From: Takakia lepidozioides
Taxonomy: Eukaryota; Streptophyta; Takakiopsida; Takakiales; Takakiaceae
Assembly (NCBI GenBank): GCA_030704615.1
Contig: CM060734.1
Location: 9,858,001-9,922,000, forward strand
Reading direction: 5' to 3'
Length of the DNA: 64,000 nt
How positions within the stretch are numbered: position 1 is the first letter of the stretch; the number at the start of each line of letters is the position of its first letter. Shown in pieces: positions 54,451 to 64,000 of the stretch. A program made the position numbers and the translations under genes. The notes below the pieces were generated by a model. It saw nothing but the letters and a program-made list of their open reading frames with translations. It searched no databases and was not told the DNA's origin.

Positions 54451-56861
54451 TGCACATGTCGCTGGGAATTGGCATGAGCGGAAGACGAAATATCATGAGC
54501 ACAACTGTCAAAACTGCAATTTTCCCTTCAAGGGGCCGAATAATATATTTGTTTTTTCTGACACATTGCATTAAATTATTGTTTTTTATTGTTTTTTATT
54601 TTCGAAATTTGTACTTCTGCTCATGAAAACCGATTGTCTTATTACTCCGCTCATGCCGCTCATGCTCATGAAATAGCAAACCTCGCACATTGTGTTGGTT
54701 CCAGTTCTTGAGATAGATAGAAGGATTGCAGTTCATTAGATAGGGCTCCGTTGTTTCCACTGGTGGTCACATTAGTGAGAGTGAGAGTAACTTAAGAATT
54801 CAAACAGTATGCATGCCACGGGTGACAGTACAGAGAGCGACGTCGTGGATTAGCCACATGGGAAAAATGGGACGAAAATAAATGAGCGATCTAGGACTTG
54901 GAGAGAATAGCCAAAGGGGCATCTGGATGATGTCAGTCATTTAGCACGAACAAGAACAAGAGGGCGAGTAAGCCGGATTCAGCCAGTTAGGCATAGCCTT
55001 GTAGAGGCGGGGTGATAATGGGATCATCTGAACGTTGATATGGCTGTGCATACGAAAGGGCTGACAGGGTACTGTAGGTGCCCCGTGTCGCGCCACCCCA
55101 CGGGGTCACGATATCTTTTCTGAACAGCGATCACGGGTTGATAAGAAGACAAACGAACGAACAAGAGATATTGATTAATCAAGTTGCCAAGTCCAGTCTA
55201 GGTGTCATAATGATTTCTTGCTTCTGCTGCACCTCATGTAGCATCAAAGCTGGACTGATGGGTTGTATGATCAAGAGGAAGTGTTAGATTTTGTCCCGGT
55301 GGGTGAGAAACAGGGCCCCCGTTTTTTACTTTACACAAGTATGAATTTTTCCTAGCTTAAGATCTGATAACGTCCAATATAGTGAGGGGAGAGATGGTGA
55401 GTGCAGAGTTAAGCCACATCTGCTTGAAGAATGGATGTTAACAATATGTTTGATTGCATTTAGGTGAAGTGTTCCATTGTTATTTATTAAGGGGAGAAGG
55501 TGTCCACCTTTCAGCTGGAAGGCAGTAGCCCTTGTGGTGAAGTGACACCATAAATTACGCTCCCTTTGGGAGGCGTCATATATATATATATTAAGGGGAT
55601 GGTTGGGAAGCATTGTAGATTTTGAGATGGTCATTTTTAACTCACAATTGTGGGTATTTGGACTTGCAGGCAGTGAGTAGAGTGGTGGATGAGCAGCACA
55701 TGGAGAGAGGTCTGCACATGGAAGATCAATGTCAAGTCCATATCAGCCCCTATGCCAAGTTATATTGCTTCCCCTTGTGCTCAATACCTCTACATTCTTT
55801 TGTACTGGAACGAAAGATTGATTGAAAAGCACGTGGACAGAGGTATGCACAGGAAGATCACTGCCAAGTCCATATTAGCCCATACGCAAGTCACCACTTG
55901 TAGCAGACCTCTAACCTGCTTCATGACTGGTGATTCCCTTGTTCATCAGATGTGGGAATCATGCAGAACATAATTCATCAACTAAGTTATTTAAATCTTC
56001 CGTTTTGTTGCGGGATACTCAAACTGCAAACAACATAAGCAAAATGAAAACACGGGGCTATGAAAAGAAGTAAGCAGATCGGATGGTCGTCCAGGACCAT
56101 ATTCAAATTCCAAAAGCTGCAGGAAATGGAAAACAACAAGATGCAGGTCAACTTCTCATGTATCCAAGCATTGCCGTGGACTCTCCCTCAATCACTGAGA
56201 TTTAAATTATCTTGAAGATTAAATTGATGCCCCTAAACCGAAACTCCAGGTCAAATAGATATAAGAGCTGGTTTAAGGCACTGTGTACTAGAGAAAAGAC
56301 CAACCACCACAGTCACAAAGGTCTAGCTCGACCACATCCTGAAGCATTGACTGCCTGTTTCGCAGTTGTTGAATGGCTTCTGGTGGGTTATCACGTCTGG
56401 ATACTTCTGCTTAAAATCCTGCAAATACACAAGCACTAGATCACCAACATGGCCAAAGAGTAAGTGAATTGGACTCCCAATGTACCCATTCACATGCTTA
56501 ATCTTGAAGCAGTCACTGTATCCACAGCCTCAAAATATGTACATAGCCTCGGCCTACAACTTTCATGTTGTATGCACCCCTTTAGCAAAGGTTCATGGGA
56601 GCTATACTTGAGGCCAGGAAAACCACCCGGCGCGCATACACAACCTGCAAACCACATTCCTCTAGGTAGGACAATAGCGACGTAGCCTTGCTGCAATGGA
56701 GTAGTGTAGTCCGTATCTTTGTACCATTATTTGGGCACTGCTCTCAGGCAATCAGAATATCAAAAAGAGAATAAGAAGAAACATACAAACAAGTCTCATA
56801 ATTTTCTCCATACTTACAAGGTGAAGGTAGCCAAAAAAGAGATATTGATTCGATTTGTTCT
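54451..56861. other. Gene-poor stretch
   Basis: No convincing exon. A duplicated segment occurs at 55692-55765 and 55825-55892 (GGACAGAGGTATGCACAGGA against GGAGAGAGGTCTGCACATGG, both followed by AGATCA and CCAAGTCCATAT). A short AT repeat lies at 55578-55592. Confidence 0.4.
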
Positions 56862-58173
56862 ACATTCCTTCCTCTTCATCATCATCATGCTCACTCTCCT
56901 CCTCCTCCTCCTCCTCGTCTTTTGTTGCTTCATCCTCATCTGCATTGTCGTCATCTGTTTCTTCCTCCTCTCCCTCATCTCCTCCATCATCGTTTGTCCC
57001 TTCTTCATCCTCCGTGTTTGGATTGCCGTCATTGTGTAGTTTCTTGTCTACACAACATGGAAACAAATTACACGTCTTAGAGTCCAATTTGCATGTTGAA
57101 TAGAAACATTGCATGAAATATTGGACAAGTGACACTCACACTTTTCGCTTTTTTTGTAGCGCTCGGTCGCTAAAGCACACGCTTTGGCACGAAGAGGATC
57201 CACGAATCTCCACTTCTCCATCTCTGCATTGATGTACGTCTTGACAAACTCTGCCTTTGTCAATGTTAATGCCACCGATCTACAAAATATTTAGTCACAA
57301 GGGTTAGTTTGAAATCGCGCCTGATTGGTGAACACATGTACGATACAAATAAGAAATATGCAGAGATAGAATAATACCTTAGTTCAGCTTTCTTCCTTAT
57401 GGTAGGTTAGCAAGCTACTTGCCACCTCTTTTCGCAACTTGCGGCGAGGCACCTTCCAGTAATCCTTGCTATCACTATAGATTCTCTCAACCGTGCCAAG
57501 TCTTGTTTGTAACCCTTAATCAGTTTGTACTGAGCAAGTTTTTTCCTCACCCACTTACCAGTTGCATTCGCACCCACGACATCATCCAAGGTCTTAGCTG
57601 ATAAATCGCCCCTTCCCCATTTGCGAATCCCGAAGTGGTCGTACACATCTTCATCGAACAATGTTGCCAACAATGGTGCTCGCTTCTTCTTGCTCTCCAT
57701 GGCCATAGGACCATCCTGTGCCATTTCCCACATTCGCTCCGCTTTCAATTTGAGCCTGTTACGCGCCTTGTTGTCGTACACCATCTTTCTCTTATCTGCA
57801 TCCCCATAGATCTTCATGTTCGTTCTATGGTAATTCTGCTTCTCTTCCCATCCGTAGGGCGACCAAGCTTACCTAGAAGGAGGCGAGGACCTCCACACTT
57901 CACCACAAGGTGGTTTTGGAAGTTATGCTTGTCCTTCCAACCCATGGAAGGTCCTTCGCCGCAGATCAAACAAAACCAATGTCCATTCTCCCATTTGTAG
58001 TGCACCCCCTCTTGTGCAAACGATCCACCTAAATAACATAGATAGTGGATGTGTGGGATGCCAGGAGCTGACATATGTGGCAATGAGTGAAGAAGTCTAC
58101 CTGCCACCGTAGATGTGCCACAAAAGAAGATCTGGGGTGAAATGCTCCTAGATAAATTCCAGGGCATGAACAA
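56862..58173 (-). CDS. Candidate gene with Cys/His zinc finger and acidic tail, unknown
   Basis: Likely exons on the minus strand: about 58030-57822, after acceptor TTATTTAG, with HYKWENGHWFCLICGEGPSM then HNFQNHLVVKCGG, a C-x2-C...H-x4-H-x4-C pattern that could be a BED-like or C2H2-type finger; 57817-57407, basic and helical (MVYDNKARNRLKLKAERMWE, GKWVRKKLAQYKLIKGYKQD); about 57275-57148 (LTLTKAEFVKTYINAEMEKW, GTGAGT donor); and about 57050-56862, an acidic tail encoded by CTC/TCC-type triplet repeats (EDEEGTNDDGGDEGEEEETD). Exon 1 and exon 2 are in different frames unless spliced differently, so a frameshift is possible. The order (zinc finger, basic region, acidic tail) suggests a nuclear DNA-binding protein or transposon accessory protein. 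I do not recognise the family. Confidence 0.35.
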
Positions 58174-58573
58174 TACGGCCAGTTGAGCCTGTCCTTACAC
58201 CAGTAGAAATGCTCTGGTGCATTTGCTTCCGAGAGTCGCTCACACTAAACCCTTTCGTTAATCCACCCCTTCTTGATGGATTTCCGTTGAGATAATCGCT
58301 CGATATAAGCTTCTATGATAAGTCGAATCTCCAACTCATGTTGCTAAAATCTGCTGCGAATCATTTTGACCCTAGCTTCAAAAATTATACCCACCTTAGA
58401 AGTTCATGCAAAAAAGATTTCTCTCACTGCAGGACACGAGGTGGATGACACTGGTAAATTCCAAAGCATTACATTGCTTGTGCCGATTGGCAGACATGTT
58501 AAAAAAATGAAAGCATATTTTGCAGCTACGAGATCTCTACCGATCTTCGAAGGCAGGTTACCTAGATGGTTGT
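58174..58573. other. Spacer before chromovirus copy 2
   Basis: A plus-strand frame at 58366-58560 is unremarkable. The chromovirus LTR starts at 58574, and the five bases before it are GTTGT. The matching duplication would lie outside the window. Confidence 0.4.
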
Positions 58574-59295
58574 TGTCGCGCACCTCACTTCGGTAAGCTC
58601 CCCTTCAAGTCATAGTTACTCGCTTTGATGCGCGCGCCTGACTCCCAACCTGGCCGCCGGGCCAACTTGGAGCTTCGGTTGCTCACCGGGACATAACAGT
58701 CCCCCTTCGATCCCCCGAAAGACCCTCCACCTATTTGGGCCTAGTGGAATTCCCTTTGGTAGATGGCAGTCCGGAACAGCTCCCCACTTTTTGGTCGCTT
58801 TCCGGCTCGCTCGCTTACTCACTAGCTTTTGGTCACCAACGGGCTTGCACCGTTCTCGGGGTTACTACTCCCTATATATACTTCTGTAGCTGTCCGCGGG
58901 GGTTCCACAAACAGCCATGCCATTTTATGGTGAACCACCACGAAGACCCTCGATTCCCGGTGGTGAGTCGCAGTGAGTCTTGGCCCACTCACCGCAGCCC
59001 CAATGGACCGTGATGAGTCCCAAGACTCCCCACGACTCCCACCTCGAGGTCTCCACCCCATGGTGAGTCCTATGCCACCCCACTAAGTCCCGCTAAGCTA
59101 CCACCACCCCTTGTGGAGCCACCCCCCCGCAACCCGGTGTGCGGGGCTCCGCCTAGTGAGCGCCTCCGCCTCCTTGAGTGCCTTGGGCACTCAAGGGTGC
59201 TTCAGCCCCCGTATCCATCGCTGCTACTGCCCCCACCACAGGGGTAGCCCCTTCTGTGTCCCGACCCCCTGCCCTCAAGGCAAAGGGCCGCGACA
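58574..59295 (-). repeat. 3' LTR of chromovirus copy 2
   Basis: 722 bp from TGTCGCGCACCTCACTTCGG to GCCGCGACA. TATATATA word at 58872-58881. It carries scattered substitutions against the copy 1 LTRs (for example GCGCACC for GCACACC at the edge), so it is a separate, diverged insertion. Confidence 0.93.
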
Positions 59296-60198
59296 CACAC
59301 CCCTACCAACAGGGAGTCGATGTCCTCATCGACTTGTCCATTTTGTAGAAACGAACATCCAAGTTGTGGCGTCCCACATCAAGGAGTTTGTTTCCGCACC
59401 ATGGCGTCCCATGGCAAAAACCAAACCCCACACTTGACTCTACTCTCCACTAGCTAGTTCGGCCGACTTCCTCCAAGTCCCGCCAAGGGTGGAGCCTCTC
59501 CAGCTCCTCCCAGTGCACTCTTCTTGGCCTACTTCAAGGCCAAGGAACGATCCTCTCCGAGGATCGAATCGCCTTACTGCAACAACATTGCTTGCGATCG
59601 CTCATGATGCCGCTTTTGGCATCACCTTGAGCAAGGGTTCACCTGGAACCCTCTTTGACTAGGAAGATAACCTTGAATCAACCGTGCGCCCCAATCACTA
59701 CAATTGGGTCCGCCTTGGAATGCTGGCCTGAGGTACGGGAACACGCCGAAGCCGCACTACGACTTCGTCCCGAGGCTACACGATTATAGTACGTGAACGG
59801 AAGCACGTAGCTTCCGCGTTAGCCCGCACTACAAGGCAACCCCCTCGGTAGCGCAGTTATAGTACGCGCACGCGCCAAGTGCGCACTAGCACGTGAACTC
59901 CCAAAGAAGGCGCAAGTTGCCTTGCCCCTTGGATGGGGGTCACCCGATTTCGGCACTACGCAAACACACGATTAACCCAATTTACCTCTCCCACTTTTGT
60001 AAGCTAGCATGCATTCTACACACTAGCCAACCATACCATGCATCACCATTCCAAACAAAATAGGACGCACAACATTTAGAAGCCATTTCATTTATAGCAA
60101 GTTTTGTACAATACAAGTTTTTGCAATCGGATTCCTGAGCTAGCTAAGGCGGGCTAAGCATGCATTTCTTCCCCCACGCTCCAAGGTTGATGTCCCCA

Positions 60199-63100
60199 TC
60201 AACGCTTCTTCCGCTTTTGAGGTCGCCCTTCGAACGCTGCAACCACCTTGGATGCGTTTCCCATTTCTGAGGCACGCACCCAAGATGCCTCCACATAATG
60301 ATAGCCCTTCCATTTGACGAGATACTCCGTTTCTCGGTTCTTGAACCTCCTCGACTTAAGTACTGCCTCCACCTCATACTCAGCTTCATTTCCATGATCC
60401 AACAGCACAAGTGGCGGACGCAACACTTGATGCCGATTCGGACGCGCTTCATCTTTGAAGTAAGGCTTCAAAAGGGAGACATGGAATACTGGATGCACCT
60501 TGCTGTTTGCCGGTAGCTCCAATTCATACACATCCTCATTCATGACCTTCCGGATGCGAAATGGACCCGCATATGGAGGTATGAATTTTGGACTCACTTC
60601 CGGAGGTAGTCGAAAATTCTTGATGTTCAACCAGACTTCCGTGCCTGCCTCAAACTTCACTTCCCTCCGCTTCCGATTCGCCTGCCTTTCATACCGTTTC
60701 CTAGCTTTGGCAATGTTGTACTTTGCGAGCTTCAACAAACGCTCGCGTTCTTCCAGTACTGCCGCTACTGCCGGTTCCTCAACGTCCTGGGCGGCCCAAG
60801 TTGTCGGCACCAGAGGTGCTTTTCCATAGACCAATACGAAAGGGGAAACTCCCGTTGCGGAGTGTTCTGTGTTATTATAACAGAACTCTACCGCGTCTAA
60901 GTGTTCCACCCAGTCTGATTGGTCTGCCGACACGTAATTCCGCAAGATCTGCTTCTCTACGGAATTCACTCTTTCCGTTTGGCCGTCGGTCGTAGGTCGA
61001 AAGGCGGTGCTCATCTTCAGCCTTGTCCCCATCTTCTTCCAAAGTGTCCTCCAAAATTTACTCGTAAACTTTGGATCGCGGTCCGAGACAATATCCTTCG
61101 GGACTCCATGATGCTTTAAGACGTGGGCAAAGTAAAGTCGCCCTGTCTCCTGCGCCGTTGCCGTCTCCTTGGTGGGGATGAAATGGCCCATTTTACTGAA
61201 CCTATCCACCACCACCATGATTGCATCGAATCCTTTTGACAGCGGCATAGCAGTCATGAAATCCATCGAGACGCTTTCCCAAGTCCCCTCTGGAATCGGC
61301 AAGGGTTGTAACAGCCCCGCTTGCTTTTTGTACTCGCTCCGGTTTTGTTGGCATGTGGTGCATGTCTTGACATACTCCTCTACCTCCTCCCTCAGTTTGG
61401 GCCAGAAATACTCTTTCTTCAAGAGTGCCACAGTGCGCTTGGCTCCACCGTGGCCCGCAAGCGGGCTATCATGGCATTCTCTCAAGAGACTATCCCTGAT
61501 CCCTCCCTTCGGCACGTAGAGACACTTTTTCTTATACCGGACCAGTCCATTTTGCAAGTGGAACTGCGATTTAACCCCCATCCTCAAGTCTTGCATCACG
61601 GACTTCGCCAGCTCATTCTTCCGGCAAGCCTGCCGGATCTTCCTTTGGAGCGCCGTCTCGCCCCTATGCACCAACATGAGCTGCTGCTTTCTACTTAAAG
61701 CATCGGCCACCACATTGTCCCGTCCCGGTTTGTACTGGATATCCACGTCGAACACCGCCAAAGTATCTTGCCACCTAAGTTGTTTTGGGGACAACTTGGG
61801 CTGCGTGGCAAAATACTTCACCGTGACATAATCTGTGAACACCTTCACTGGGTTGGAACCAACATAGTGGCGCCAAAGCTCAAGGCAATGCATCACCGCC
61901 TTCATCTCTTTTTTGTGCGTCGGCCACCGTCGCTCCAATTCATTCAGTTTCTTACTTTCATAAGCCACTGGACGTCCATCTTGCATAAGTACACCCCCAA
62001 TCGCGAAGTCCGATGCATCTGTATGAATCTCAAACGGACGATCGAACTCGGGGATTTTCAAGACTGGAGCTTCCGCCATCCGCTGCTTCAATTCAGCAAA
62101 AGCTTGGCCACAAAAAGTATTCCATGCCCAGACTTTGGATTTACACAGAAGGTCGGACAGCGGCCCCGCGATCTTGGCGAAATTTCTCACATACTTCCGG
62201 TAATAGGAGGCGAGTCCTAGGAAGGATCGCACTCCCGGGACCGAAATCGGAGGCTCTCAGTCCAAGATCGCCCTCACCTTTCTGTCATCCATTTTGATCC
62301 CATCCTGTGTAATCACATGCCCCAAGAACTCCACTTTCGTGACCCCGAATTCGCACTTTGAAGCTTTGGCGTACAGCTTCCCTTCCCGCAATTTTTGGAA
62401 CACCCTTTTGAGGTGCTCCAGGTGCTCCTCCTTTGTTTTCGAGTACACCAAGATGTCGTCGATGTACACGATCACAAAGTCATCCAACCACTCCTGAAAA
62501 AGGCTGTTCATTAGCGTGCTAAAGGTCGCAGGTGCATTGGTGAGCCCAAAAGGCATCACCAAGAACTCATATGAACCATACCTTGTCCTGCTCGCGGTCT
62601 TCTCCTCATCTCCTTCCGCCACCCGAATTTGATGGTAGCTGGAGCGCAAGTCGATCCGGCTGAAGTACTTTGCTCCTGCCAACCGGTCGAAATCTTCGTC
62701 GATCCTTGGCAAAGGGTACCGGTTTTTAATAGTCACCTTATTCAGAGCCCTGTAATCGACACACATCCGCAACGTCCCATCCTTCTTGTCTGCGAATAGC
62801 ACCGGGGCTCCGTAAGGTGACTTACTCGGTCGGATGTACCCCTTTGACATTAGATCCTTGAGCTGAGTCTTCAGCTCGACCAACTCTCTGTGGCTCAACC
62901 GGTAGGGCGCCTTGGCAGGCGGTTCCGATCCCGGTATCACCTCAATCTTGTGGTCAACTCCTCTTCGCGGTGGCAAGCCGCTTGGTAAATCCTCCGGCAT
63001 CACATCTTGGTATTTCTCCAAAATCCCCTTGATCCAATCTGGGCTCGGCTCCCCATCGCCTTCTCCCTTCACTTCTCTAATGTAAAGCAAAAACTGGGGC

Positions 63101-64000
63101 TCGTGTGCCTCCTCCGCGGCCCACTCCCTTGCTGACAGAAGGTTTATTCGCCCTCCCACGGATTTGGGCGTTTCCGATACCCGTAAGACCTCGCCACCAT
63201 TCCAACATGGCAGTGTGACTACTCTCTTGCGGCCATCTATGACCGCTCCGGATTTGCTCAAAAAGGTCATCCCCAAAATGAGATCCACTCCATCGATCTC
63301 GCAGATGATGAAGTTCTCACGTCCCTGCCAACTCCCTAGTTGAAGAGGAACATCGAACGCCAACCTTGTCGCCAGCTGAGGTTCTCCTTTAGCAGAACGC
63401 ACCTCAATAGAGGCCCCCACGTCACTTGTCGAGAGTCCCAGCTTTTGTGCCGTTGCCGGTGTCATGAAGGAGTGCAACGCTCCTGTGTCCACCAACAATG
63501 ACACGTTAGTTCCGGATATTATCCCATCCACGAACAGTAACTGACTCCCTTTACGTAAGGCGTCAGTTTCCTGATACAACTCACAAGAAAATGTGCCTAC
63601 CTTGCAAGTCCTGGCGACCACCGCTTCCACCAGGCGACTGATGGTATCTTCTGACAGCTCTGTGGTCGCCCGAGTCATGTTCAACTGTCGGGGCTTCGTG
63701 CACTTCTTGGCCATGTGCCCAGGCTCCCCGCAATTGAAACACACTCCATCAAAGGTCGCCTTCTGTCCGCCATAAGCCGCTGCACCTGCTTTTCCTTTCG
63801 GAGCACCAGGTGCCGCCTTGACGTGTGAAGGCCCTCCCTTCGATTTCCACGTGCCATTATCGCCGCGTGGCCTATCCCACTTCTTTTCCGGTCGGAAAGA
63901 GTCACCTTCCCGCCAGGCCTTCTTGTGGTTCAGCTCCGTACGGCCTTGTCTTTCACCCCTAGGGACATCCGAGAAACATTCCGCCCTCTCAATTGCCTCG
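60199..64000 (-). pseudogene. Gag-Pol polyprotein of chromovirus copy 2, one nonsense codon
   Basis: The frame enters from the window end in gag (MARGNN-type sequence belongs to another frame; the correct one reads [12 protein letters not shown]). It passes the knuckle [14 protein letters not shown] (about 63740), protease [11 protein letters not shown] (Ser to Leu against copy 1), RT with [10 protein letters not shown], RNase H, integrase with the DDE residues, and a chromodomain ending at RPQKRKKR (60199). An in-frame TGA at 62259-62257 replaces the Trp of AILDWEPP (TGG to TGA), cutting pol at the end of the RT domain. Other changes include RIDEDF for RIDDLF and VFTDY for VFTDN. Apart from the nonsense codon no frame break is visible, so decay has only begun. 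It could still be mobilised in trans. Confidence 0.93.

Larger units (their letters stand above)
58574..64000 (-). mobile_element. Ty3/gypsy chromovirus, copy 2 (truncated by window end)
   Basis: Same family and orientation as copy 1. It has the 3' LTR (58574-59295), a conserved 3' untranslated region (59296-60198), and pol and part of gag up to the window edge. The 5' LTR and primer site would be to the right. It differs from copy 1 by many scattered substitutions, so the two were not made by one recent duplication of this segment. Confidence 0.95.

Overview
The window is nuclear DNA from a land plant with a large, transposon-rich genome. The evidence is spliced gene fragments with GT-AG introns, PLS-type pentatricopeptide (PPR) fragments, fragments of plant organelle-targeted genes (SOQ1-like, KAS III, OSB-type PDF motifs), plant CACTA and Ty3/gypsy chromovirus elements, and short microsatellites. 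Fern, lycophyte or bryophyte ancestry is a guess from the flavour of the PPR and repeat content; no marker settles it. I see no convincing intact host gene, and no rRNA gene, canonical tRNA gene or CRISPR array.

Layout. 0-11 kb: a patchwork of exon fragments from unrelated genes, introns still in place: SOQ1-like (-), an unknown exon (-), KAS III (-, frameshifted), an unknown 219-codon frame (-), kinesin-12-like motor exons (+) and a receptor-kinase exon (+). 11.5-13.5 kb: decayed gag-like frames. 14.5-17.6 kb: PPR fragments around a tandem array of PDF-motif exons. 17.7-18.6 kb: palindrome-rich repeats. 19.7-21.6 kb: a decayed gag (-) interrupted at 21577 by a CACTA transposon. The CACTA carries a TnpA-like accessory gene (-) and a TNP2 transposase (+), and TNP2 is itself split at 25035 by a very young, coding-intact chromovirus (25036-32006, 5-bp target duplication TTGAC). 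32.5-34.1 kb: an unknown ORF, a PPR fragment and an inverted set of PDF exons. 34.4-43 kb: AT-rich repeats, C-rich open frames, two direct repeats of about 780 bp around a coiled-coil gag-like gene (-), more PPR pieces and a foldback element. 43.1-43.7 kb: a palindromic 50-bp minisatellite.

44.5-54.5 kb is the most interesting block. A multi-exon minus-strand gene carries a circularly ordered (motif IV before motif I) amino-methyltransferase fold with a degenerate catalytic motif. It lies divergently beside a plus-strand Mutator-like transposase with a C-terminal SWIM zinc finger. Tandem arrays of palindromes built on a GGCGCC core lie between the two genes, downstream of the transposase, and around an insertion that splits the methyltransferase-like gene. 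One reading is a large Mutator-like element encoding a transposase and a methyltransferase-derived accessory protein; adjacency of separate nested elements is the alternative.

54.5-64 kb: mostly gene-poor DNA, a candidate zinc-finger gene with an acidic tail (-), then a second copy of the chromovirus (58574 to beyond the window end) with one in-frame nonsense codon.
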